This document shows, one piece after another, positions 1-6,024 of a stretch of DNA of 7,402 nucleotides (position 1 is the stretch's first letter; every line of letters begins with the position of its first letter). A model generated the notes under the pieces. The model was not told the origin of the DNA, searched no databases, and worked only from the letters and a program-made list of their open reading frames with translations. Both the position numbers and the translations under genes were made by a program. The DNA is from an uncultured Clostridiaceae bacterium (GTDB taxonomy: Bacteria > Bacillota > Clostridia > Lachnospirales > Lachnospiraceae), in assembly GCA_947175375.1 (NCBI GenBank), contig CAMWMT010000127.1, positions 1-7,402 on the forward strand. Direction: 5' to 3'.

Positions 1-33
1 CTCGATAAATCCTGTGCTCTGCCGGTTATTCAT
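1..33 (-). CDS. Possible 5' end of the next gene (partial, runs off the left edge)
   Basis: An ATG at 33 opens a frame of 11 codons (MNNRQSTGFIE) that stays open to the window edge. It lies 65 bases past the stop of the SEC-C gene, on the same strand. The only ribosome-binding candidate is a weak GAAG four bases upstream of the ATG. Eleven open codons are not evidence of a gene by themselves, and the fragment is too short to assign a family. It is listed because an unidirectional cluster would be expected to continue here and because the rest of the gap holds nothing else I recognise. Confidence 0.3.
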   Translation of the reverse strand, partial: MNNRQSTGFIE

Positions 34-98
34 TTTTCTTCGTGAAACAACCCTATTTTGTTATCTTTGATTCTTTATCACTTTTTTGCCATAAGCAT

Positions 99-605
99 TT
101 ATTTCTTTTTTCCGCAACACTGCTTATATTTCTTCCCGCTGCCACATGGACAGGGATCATTTCTTCCGATCTTTGGTCCTTTTATAACCGTTCCTGACTT
201 CTTCTGCTCCAGATACAGTTCCTTTCTGGTCGCCTCATCAAAGATCTCATCCCATTGAGGCAGCTCATACAACCAGTCCGCCTTTGCGTCGACCATATTC
301 TTATACAGCTTCACCTTATCGAACTTCAGGCTGACAACCGTGTCTTCTTCCATATCCTCGATAGGATTTGGATTCACCAGGCTGTCATTGATGCCGTCCA
401 GGAAACCGGTCATCTCCATAATGCTCAGATCATACTTCTCAGCCAGCTCCTTTACAGTACCCTTTACCTCTGTATCCGGTTCCGCCAGCAGCTTTTCATA
501 TACACCCTTTTCCAGATTAAAATAATTCGCCCAAAACTTCTGGATCACACCTCTGTCTCTTGACTCATCATATGCAATTTTCTGCCATTCTTTTAGTAAT
601 GCCAT
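99..605 (-). CDS. SEC-C motif protein, 168 aa
   Basis: This is a small, soluble, acidic protein with a C-terminal SEC-C zinc-binding motif. The cysteines at 152, 154, 163 and 164 form CPC-x8-CC, preceded by IGRNDP (146-151) and followed by a GKKK tail. In SecA and other proteins this motif binds Zn2+ and mediates contact with partners such as SecB or ribosomes. The rest (about 1-140) is largely helical and charged, with no membrane segment or signal peptide, and I do not recognise an enzymatic domain in it. Similar small SEC-C proteins of unknown function occur widely in Clostridia. The start at 605 has an AAGGA ten bases upstream. A separate promoter-like sequence precedes it, so it is probably not a dedicated part of the polysaccharide unit but a flanking or housekeeping gene. 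The SEC-C assignment is firm; the biological role is unknown. Confidence 0.93.
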   Translation of the reverse strand: MALLKEWQKIAYDESRDRGVIQKFWANYFNLEKGVYEKLLAEPDTEVKGTVKELAEKYDLSIMEMTGFLDGINDSLVNPNPIEDMEEDTVVSLKFDKVKLYKNMVDAKADWLYELPQWDEIFDEATRKELYLEQKKSGTVIKGPKIGRNDPCPCGSGKKYKQCCGKKK

Positions 606-654
606 CTTTTAACCATCCTTTTCATAATATCTACAGTATAAATTTCATAGAGAT

Positions 655-683
655 AATATATACTATTTTCTCCTGTATTTCAA
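655..683 (-). promoter_or_regulatory. Sigma-A-type promoter upstream of the SEC-C gene
   Basis: On the minus strand, TTGAAA (678-683) is followed by a 17-base spacer and TATATT (655-660). Each hexamer is one mismatch or two from consensus, and the spacing is ideal. An A-rich stretch lies just upstream (684-696). Transcription would start near 648, leaving a leader of about 43 bases. The element lies in a 120-base gap between the nucleotidyltransferase and SEC-C genes. It is inferred from sequence only; AT-rich gaps produce such matches by chance, but its close resemblance to the second promoter of this window supports it. Confidence 0.6.
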
Positions 684-725
684 TTTCTTTTTTCTATCCG
701 GTTACAAATTCCATACCAGGATCTG

Positions 726-1451
726 TCAGCCTGCCTCTCCTTCCAGAAATTCCTGCAGCTCTTCCGGTGTCCCAAGCACATGGACTTTTCTTCCATCCAC
801 CAGGCTGATGGTAACTGAAAGTCCCTTTTCTATCATGTAATTATACAATGGCGCAATATATTTCTCATTTTTTTCCATACGGCTGTCATCCGCATAATAT
901 TCCTCATACAATCTCTGATACAATTCTGCTGAAGAAAAATAATATGCCCCCAGGGTACAGTTATCAGAGATACGCACTTTCTCCCTTACCTCTGTCACTT
1001 TTCCGTCTGCATCAAGCCTGACAAAACTCCAATGTTCCCCCTCCGCATGGAAACAGGGAATATGTCCGTCTCCCGAAATATCCTCATATTTCATCTCCCA
1101 GGGTTCCACATAAGTATCAATATTATAGATCATGACCGATTCTTTAGGCTCACAATGGGGAATCGCCAACATGCAGGTAGTCGCCTGTCCGTCTGTCATA
1201 TGGTCAATCTCTATGATCTGGACCTGCTGTATTCCATATCTTCGGCTCTGGTCCCGGATAAAATCTACTGCCTGGTCTTCCCTGCGGACAACAAACACAT
1301 ATTTGGACACATGCTCGTTATATCCAATCAGACTGTCCATGGACCACTCAAACAATGTCTTTCCTCTGGCTTCTATCATGTACTTGGGTATCTGATATCC
1401 TGCCTTTCGAAACCTCGTACCCAGCCCCGCCATTGTAATGATTATATTCAT
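726..1451 (-). CDS. Nucleotidyltransferase (NTP_transferase / GT-A-like fold), 241 aa, capsule type
   Basis: The protein has the signature of enzymes that couple a nucleoside triphosphate to a phosphorylated sugar or small molecule. The N-terminal loop is AGLGTRF (8-14), followed by PK (22-23). TDGQATT (86-92) fits the base-contacting segment. NIDT (110-113) places D112 as the likely metal-binding aspartate, with I in place of the usual G. EK (157-158) with G168 and the following YYF match the sugar-side region. The C-terminal VLGTPEELQEFL (215-226) is also typical of the family. The length is that of a single catalytic domain without a hexapeptide-repeat tail. The start is supported by GGGGGA five bases upstream. 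It begins 13 bases after the HAD gene and is the last gene of the unit. Related capsule-locus proteins include Campylobacter Cj1416-like cytidylyltransferases. Nucleotide and acceptor cannot be assigned here. Confidence 0.88.
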   Translation of the reverse strand: MNIIITMAGLGTRFRKAGYQIPKYMIEARGKTLFEWSMDSLIGYNEHVSKYVFVVRREDQAVDFIRDQSRRYGIQQVQIIEIDHMTDGQATTCMLAIPHCEPKESVMIYNIDTYVEPWEMKYEDISGDGHIPCFHAEGEHWSFVRLDADGKVTEVREKVRISDNCTLGAYYFSSAELYQRLYEEYYADDSRMEKNEKYIAPLYNYMIEKGLSVTISLVDGRKVHVLGTPEELQEFLEGEAG

Positions 1452-1464
1452 TTTCTTCCCCCGC

Positions 1465-1863
1465 TTATCTGGAACTGTTTTTAGAATCTTTACAGATCTG
1501 GTCCAGTTCTTCCACTGTATGATTCAGAAACTCATCCGGCCGTATGGTACGGTCATCCACATAGAATCCTTTGTGTCCCGGCCACGGCTTTCCATAAATG
1601 ATCTCGTCATATGGAATATCCCATTTATCCAGCCATTCCAGCAGGATCTTTGCTGTATTTTTGTTGATCAAGCCAATATTTCCCCCATAAGAATTCATAT
1701 TTCTCGAAGTAAAAAGAATAATACGCGCCCCGTTCTCTTTATAATAGCGGATTTTCTCCAGCACATTTTCGTAAGGAACCAGATCTTCATATCTCTCTTC
1801 CTTCTTCTTGATCGGGCAGATCGTCCCGTCAATGTCAAATACAAATGAATATTCTTTATACAT
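1465..1863 (-). CDS. HAD-superfamily phosphatase, EcbF/BcbF capsule-biosynthesis type, 132 aa
   Basis: This is a short HAD hydrolase without a cap domain, predicted to remove phosphate from a small soluble intermediate in the cytoplasm. All four HAD motifs are present: DIDGT (nucleophile D10, acid/base D12), FTSRN (51-55), the lysine of GKP (K92) and VDD (D103, D104). The stretch GKPWPGHKGFYVDDRTIRP is characteristic of the small capsule-locus phosphatases EcbF and BcbF and of Campylobacter Cj1435-like proteins. I chose the ATG at 1863 over the in-frame ATG at 1887. The inner start has GGGAGG eight bases upstream, and the protein then starts right before the first beta strand, as expected for the family. 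Its first eight bases overlap the end of the kinase-fusion gene, which suggests translational coupling. The substrate is unknown, but the neighbours suggest a phosphorylated precursor from the fusion protein. Confidence 0.92.
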   Translation of the reverse strand: MYKEYSFVFDIDGTICPIKKKEERYEDLVPYENVLEKIRYYKENGARIILFTSRNMNSYGGNIGLINKNTAKILLEWLDKWDIPYDEIIYGKPWPGHKGFYVDDRTIRPDEFLNHTVEELDQICKDSKNSSR

Positions 1864-3517
1864 TATTGTTTCCTCCCTTTTTTTCATACTCCTGAATATT
1901 CAAAACTCTGTCCAAAATCTCAAGCCCCGTCGCCAGCATGGCATACTGATGTTCTAAACATTCCCCATGCAATGGTATCATACTTAAAAACAACAGCGCC
2001 TCGATCAGTTCGATCTTCTCCCTGTCTTCTCCAATTTCCTCTGAAAACACATCCAGGAACAGTTCATACAATTTATATTCCCGATTTCTGTCCAGAATCT
2101 GAAAATTAATTATCGCTTCTTCCCGATCCGATTCTATGCGAAACATATCTTTAATGATAAAATCATATTTCCCGTCCACACTATGAAAAAGTTTTGCCAG
2201 TTCATATCTCTGATCACCATAGATATCATATGCGCCAAACTTCCCCCTTGGATCAATTACCTTGATGAATGACAGATTACTGTCGACCATAATATTTGAA
2301 AAACACAGATCCCCATGAATGATATGGAACATATCCACATCATACAATCTCCGGGGAATCTCCAGCTCAAGCAGTCTACAGATCTGGTTCAGAGATATAT
2401 ATCTTTTTCCATTAATCAGTATGGATCTGTCAAAAAATGTGAAAAAACTTTTATGTGTTTTGAGTGTTTCCAGCCGTTTTAGCGTCTTATCTAGATACAT
2501 TTCCTTCAACGCTGACTGTATATTAACATCCTGTATACGATACCGTTTAAAATCATTATACATAAATCGAATCCGCCTGAACATATCCATCCATTGATGA
2601 TATGTCAGATCCCCATACAGAAACAGTTCATGCACAGTATGGTAAGCATAATATTCCATCGCAATATACGGGTTCTCATAACAGGTCGAATATGAAAAAA
2701 TCCTTGGTCTCACATATTCAATATCTGCCGGTAATTTCAGGTACCAGAGGATTTCCCCAATAAATTTTTCTTTATCATCACTGCATTTTCGAAGTATGCC
2801 TCTGTTCTTATCGATCGTGATGTGATTAAACTCTCTGGCTTTCACCTCCAATATGGAATTATAATATTTATCCACATGACCAATATCAAACCAATCCTCC
2901 GTATATACAGCTTTCATGGAATGAAGTCTGCTGTAGTGTATCAGCGCACGATAAAAGCTGCTCATTCCACCATCTACATTTTCCAATGACTCCTGTAGAC
3001 ATTTTCGAAAGTCCGCCTCATCTGATAACCGGAATACACCAACAAAAAGTTTCTGTATGCTTTTTTTATCCAGGCCGGTCTGCTTATCACGTATGGATGT
3101 GATCACACCGTCCTCACAGTCAAAATAAGTCCACACATCTGATGGATGATCTTCTGAATAGAAAAAGCCATCCTCCACGCTTCCCGGAAAACTGTCCATA
3201 ACAATCGTATCTGCAAAATTGATGATCACCGGTGTGTGTGTATCTTCTAGCCCCATATAGATTGTATCTCCCAGATCACCAAGCTGCTCCAGCCTGTTCA
3301 GACAGATTTTATCCGATCGATATGCTAAAAGCCTTTGTTCCACCTCATCAGCCATCTCATAGCAAATGATCCTGATTGATTTCACATTTTCCTCATATTG
3401 TTCCAACAGGTAATCCAGCACGATTCCCTGCCCCACCGGATAGATAATCGCCGGAAGCTTTCCGAGATTCTGAAGTTCTTCAGGCACAATTTTTGCACTG
3501 GGAATCACTACTTTCAT
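1856..3517 (-). CDS. Fused nucleotidyltransferase-like / APH-choline-kinase-like protein, 553 aa
   Basis: Two domains are visible. Residues 1 to about 225 resemble a sugar-phosphate nucleotidyltransferase: MKVVIPSA at the start, YPV (26-28), INFADT (99-104, likely metal ligand D103) and DWFDIG (208-213) followed by Tyr residues. The usual GxGTR loop and its PK lysine are missing; the matching stretch is AKIVPEE and then LPA. Residues from about 235 form a protein-kinase-like small-molecule kinase: a probable ATP lysine K244, a helix glutamate E255, the catalytic loop HGDLCFSN (401-408, base D403) and the metal motif IDPRG (D422), as in choline kinases and aminoglycoside phosphotransferases. 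In this setting a biosynthetic kinase is far likelier than drug resistance. I prefer the ATG at 3517 to the one at 3532, because it overlaps the preceding stop as ATGA and has AGGA seven bases upstream. The substrate is unknown. Confidence 0.85.
   Translation of the reverse strand: MKVVIPSAKIVPEELQNLGKLPAIIYPVGQGIVLDYLLEQYEENVKSIRIICYEMADEVEQRLLAYRSDKICLNRLEQLGDLGDTIYMGLEDTHTPVIINFADTIVMDSFPGSVEDGFFYSEDHPSDVWTYFDCEDGVITSIRDKQTGLDKKSIQKLFVGVFRLSDEADFRKCLQESLENVDGGMSSFYRALIHYSRLHSMKAVYTEDWFDIGHVDKYYNSILEVKAREFNHITIDKNRGILRKCSDDKEKFIGEILWYLKLPADIEYVRPRIFSYSTCYENPYIAMEYYAYHTVHELFLYGDLTYHQWMDMFRRIRFMYNDFKRYRIQDVNIQSALKEMYLDKTLKRLETLKTHKSFFTFFDRSILINGKRYISLNQICRLLELEIPRRLYDVDMFHIIHGDLCFSNIMVDSNLSFIKVIDPRGKFGAYDIYGDQRYELAKLFHSVDGKYDFIIKDMFRIESDREEAIINFQILDRNREYKLYELFLDVFSEEIGEDREKIELIEALLFLSMIPLHGECLEHQYAMLATGLEILDRVLNIQEYEKKGGNNNV
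1872..1877 (-). promoter_or_regulatory. Ribosome binding site that fixes the HAD start
   Basis: GGGAGG, eight bases upstream of the ATG at 1863. It lies inside the final codons of the upstream fusion gene (the Lys-Gly-Gly codons). It is the strongest Shine-Dalgarno match near this gene and argues against the in-frame ATG at 1887. Confidence 0.75.
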
Positions 3518-4416
3518 CCTTGTATCCTGCATCTTTCTTCCGCATCCTGTTTGTCCAGCATCTGAATCAGCTCCTCCGAATATCCACTCTGAAACTTTTT
3601 GGCATACAGAAAGTTGCCACTCAAAAGTTCCTGATAATCTTCCTGTTCCAGGATCTTGGCACCTTTGTCATCCGGCAACCACACGATCTTAAAGATATTT
3701 TCCCTGCTCTCAATGGAGTCCCGGAATTTTGAGTTAAATAATACAGTTGCTACATAAAAATCATCCGGAGCGTGCATCAATTGAAAATAGCGGTTGAATC
3801 CTCTGTTATTTTTATAAAAATGCAACAGATACGAAGCACACTCTCCCGATAATGCCCATTTGGGCGCAATTCCATAAAGACGGTACTCTTTCCCATTATA
3901 TGACACATAATCTTTTTTCCCTTTTTTACCAAATTTTCTTAGGATTCTTTCATATAGCTGAAAACATTTATGAAGAATCCTGTGGTCTCTGGATGCATGA
4001 TAATACAGGTGATCATACTGCTCTCCACTTACAATGTCTGCACAGACATACTCTTTATGTGCATTGTCAAAGAAAAAGGCCTCAATCTTTTCATCTGACC
4101 AGATCGGATAATCAAGACCTGTCAACAGCACAAAACGATCATAGGTATCCTGTTCAAACGCCTGCTCCATCATAGAAAAAGCTGCCTGCAGAATCGAATA
4201 TCCTCCCCAGACGATTCGATATCGCTCTTTTGAAAAAACAACTCTTCCCTGCCCACGCACATCAGATAGTGCATGTTGAAAAGATGTCAAATCCACACTG
4301 GCATTAATATGCACAAAAACATCCGATGTTTTGCTCAAACGTGTTATCAGGCGCTTCAACTGCCCTGGATCCATATAAGCAATTACCAGATATGCAATTT
4401 TTATTTGTTTCTTCAT
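3514..4416 (-). CDS. GT14-type glycosyltransferase (core-2/I-branching enzyme family), 300 aa
   Basis: This is predicted to be a cytoplasmic or membrane-associated transferase adding a sugar to a growing surface glycan. Family landmarks run in order: KIAYLVIAY at the N-terminal strand (6-14), VHINAS (35-40), WGGYSILQA (70-78), LLTGLDYPI (97-105, matching the LSGxDYP motif), GIAPKWALS (182-190), APDDFYVATVLFNS (216-229, matching the P-D-E-ffqT motif, with Asp in place of Glu) and FLYAKKF (269-275). The length is normal for the bacterial members, which lack the N-terminal membrane anchor of animal enzymes. Animal GT14 enzymes transfer GlcNAc or xylose; bacterial donors are mostly unknown, so I give none. 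The start has AGGGAG eight bases upstream. It is the first gene after a promoter-like element and overlaps the next gene by four bases, so it probably heads the unit. Confidence 0.9.
   Translation of the reverse strand: MKKQIKIAYLVIAYMDPGQLKRLITRLSKTSDVFVHINASVDLTSFQHALSDVRGQGRVVFSKERYRIVWGGYSILQAAFSMMEQAFEQDTYDRFVLLTGLDYPIWSDEKIEAFFFDNAHKEYVCADIVSGEQYDHLYYHASRDHRILHKCFQLYERILRKFGKKGKKDYVSYNGKEYRLYGIAPKWALSGECASYLLHFYKNNRGFNRYFQLMHAPDDFYVATVLFNSKFRDSIESRENIFKIVWLPDDKGAKILEQEDYQELLSGNFLYAKKFQSGYSEELIQMLDKQDAEERCRIQG
3525..3528 (-). promoter_or_regulatory. Ribosome binding site deciding the fusion-protein start
   Basis: AGGA, seven bases upstream of the ATG at 3517, lies inside the last codons of the GT14 gene. 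The stop TGA of that gene (3514-3516) shares bases with this ATG (ATGA), the classic layout for termination-reinitiation. The alternative ATG at 3532 would add only five residues (MQDTR) before the first beta strand; it has a GGAAG upstream and cannot be fully excluded. Confidence 0.6.
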
Positions 4417-4465
4417 CAGTATTTCTCCCTGTTTTTACTCAGCTTCCTTGTAACAGCTTTTCACT

Positions 4466-4494
4466 AATATATAACATTTTCTTTTATATTTCAA
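4466..4494 (-). promoter_or_regulatory. Sigma-A-type promoter upstream of the GT14 gene
   Basis: On the minus strand, TTGAAA (4489-4494) is followed by a 17-base spacer and TATATT (4466-4471). The start of transcription would be near 4459, giving a leader of about 43 bases to the ATG at 4416. It sits in the 86-base gap just past the membrane-protein stop, the only sizeable gap between the complete genes upstream of the SEC-C region. It could drive the GT14, fusion, HAD and nucleotidyltransferase genes independently of genes upstream. I see no terminator hairpin in the gap, so read-through from upstream is also possible. Confidence 0.6.
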
Positions 4495-4502
4495 TTTATA
4501 TT

Positions 4503-5996
4503 TTATTCATAATCAATTTCCGGATCATATCGATTCAGCCAAACGGATTCTTTTCCATAATACGTGCTTACAGCTATATTTTTCCAATTATTCACATCAT
4601 CTGTAATATCATCAAAAAACAACAGATATGGTTTTACACTGTATGGCTCTACTTCTACGTTTCTGATATTTGTATTCAAATACGCTGTTTTTCTTTCTAC
4701 TGCTTCATTATAATAGGATAATGCCTCACCTGTAACCAGTTCCCGCACAGCCTCCACACTAACCCCCGAAGTTCTGAAATCTCCAGCACAGACAAAGAAA
4801 TATACAATCACTGCCATACTGATTCCCTGCCAGATATGTACCTTTTTATAAAAGTCTCTCATCCATATCCAAATACCATGGTCATAAAATCTTATTACCA
4901 GCCATCCCAACAAATAACCATATGTAAGTACAAACAGGATAATGAAATTCACATAGATCACATTTCGCATCCTTCCGGGTCCTGGTTCTCCAAGTACATA
5001 AAAACTCGGACTGGACATAGCAGACAAGAAGCATACCATACCAGCTGCCGCCAATACCGGGAACGGGAACTGAAAGTCATAATTTTCAATCATTTTCAAT
5101 AAAATCTGCATGATCAAAGGTGTCAGAAAAATAAGCAACAATACAACCGCAGGAGTAGTCCATCCTGCCAGATATTGACGAATCGTCCAGATAAAACATT
5201 TTTGGATGGTTATTAAGATTGGACTATATTCATCTCCTCCCCGTATCGAGGTTCCAGGGGAAAGGTAACTCACCAGAAATCCAGCAAAGCTGAGCATTGC
5301 CGGAAACAATATTCCCCTTCTTTTATGAAAGAAAAAAGCAGCTGCTACAAATACTACATAAGTCAGGACGCTAATAAAAGATGTTACATTATTTCCACCC
5401 GCTGCTACAATCGTCAAAATACAGAGCAGAATTATATCTCCTATGCCTTTTTTCTCTTTTCTTCCAAAAAGATAGTGAACCGCCACAGAACACATCCAGA
5501 TATAGATCGCATGGTGAAACATATATGCCATTGATCCATCAAACCAGAAAAATGCTTCCACCGGAAACGGAACATTCTGAATGATTGCCATACTGATGAC
5601 TACTCCTGTGCAATTTCCGATCCATATAGATTCTTTTCCTCCCAGTGCCTTGGCCAGATTCCTAAATAAAGTAATCACTCCTCCTGCAAAAACCATATAA
5701 ATGATAATGGCAGAAATCCAGTAACATCCAAATATCTCCGGCATAAAAGCAGCAAAAAAAGACTCTGAATACCTTCCCTGCCATTTAAAATAATATTCCA
5801 CCGATGTCCTGATCGCACATCTAATCACACCTGCAATATGATATCCCTGCTCCTGCGTCCATGTGTACATCTGCTGTGAGAATGTATAATCATCTGCAGC
5901 TGGCACATTATAAAACGCCAGTATAAAGATCGGCACTGATACAATTATAAAAAATATCAATGTAAATAAAGATATCTTTTTTTCATTTTCACTCAT
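4503..5996 (-). CDS. Polytopic membrane protein, DUF6056-like, possible GT-C-type transferase, 497 aa
   Basis: About 10-12 hydrophobic segments are visible, for example at 9-29, 94-115, 128-146, 155-177, 185-224 (two), 230-247, 280-300, 312-330, 345-368 and 389-405. They are followed by a soluble tail of some 90 residues. After the first membrane segment comes PAADDYTF (32-39) and then WQGRYSE (72-78), the pattern I associate with DUF6056 and similar proteins. An Asp-Asp pair in the first outside loop is also where GT-C glycosyltransferases, which use lipid-linked sugar donors, place their catalytic acid. GPGRMRN (339-345), before a late membrane segment, is another conserved-looking spot. 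AGGA lies seven bases upstream of the ATG. The gene follows the GT4 gene by 28 bases. It could glycosylate the polymer outside the membrane; a Wzy-like polymerase is a weaker alternative. The function is inferred, not shown. Confidence 0.8.
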   Translation of the reverse strand: MSENEKKISLFTLIFFIIVSVPIFILAFYNVPAADDYTFSQQMYTWTQEQGYHIAGVIRCAIRTSVEYYFKWQGRYSESFFAAFMPEIFGCYWISAIIIYMVFAGGVITLFRNLAKALGGKESIWIGNCTGVVISMAIIQNVPFPVEAFFWFDGSMAYMFHHAIYIWMCSVAVHYLFGRKEKKGIGDIILLCILTIVAAGGNNVTSFISVLTYVVFVAAAFFFHKRRGILFPAMLSFAGFLVSYLSPGTSIRGGDEYSPILITIQKCFIWTIRQYLAGWTTPAVVLLLIFLTPLIMQILLKMIENYDFQFPFPVLAAAGMVCFLSAMSSPSFYVLGEPGPGRMRNVIYVNFIILFVLTYGYLLGWLVIRFYDHGIWIWMRDFYKKVHIWQGISMAVIVYFFVCAGDFRTSGVSVEAVRELVTGEALSYYNEAVERKTAYLNTNIRNVEVEPYSVKPYLLFFDDITDDVNNWKNIAVSTYYGKESVWLNRYDPEIDYE

Positions 5997-6024
5997 AGCA
6001 ACATCCTGCTCTCTTATAGCATCT

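Noticed and set aside
1..98. Intrinsic terminator after the SEC-C gene
   Set aside because: I could not find a GC-rich stem followed by a T-run on the minus strand in this stretch.
593..625. Ten-codon ORF (MKRMVKRWHY) overlapping the SEC-C start in another frame, as a regulatory leader peptide
   Set aside because: It is very short and has no ribosome binding site of its own that I can see; an ATG this close upstream in AT-rich sequence is expected by chance.
694..723. Imperfect hairpin after the nucleotidyltransferase stop (ATCC-T-GGT pairing with ACCGGAT) as an intrinsic terminator
   Set aside because: The stem is about 7 pairs with a bulge and a 12-base loop. In the direction of transcription it is followed by A-rich sequence, not a T-run, so it does not qualify.
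1032..1484. Plus-strand ORF of 150 codons, and other plus-strand ORFs such as 255-563, 1438-1848 and 6852-7310
   Set aside because: They lie opposite minus-strand genes with clear family motifs, and their translations show no recognisable domain.
1856..2814. Antibiotic resistance by an aminoglycoside phosphotransferase
   Set aside because: The HGD...N motif is shared by many metabolic kinases. Fusion to a nucleotidyltransferase-like domain and location among glycan genes argue for biosynthesis.
3061..3067. Seven-T run inside the kinase-fusion gene as a phase-variation tract
   Set aside because: Runs of seven T also occur at 1878-1884 and in other genes here. They encode normal Lys codons, the reading frames are intact, and seven is short for slippage switching.
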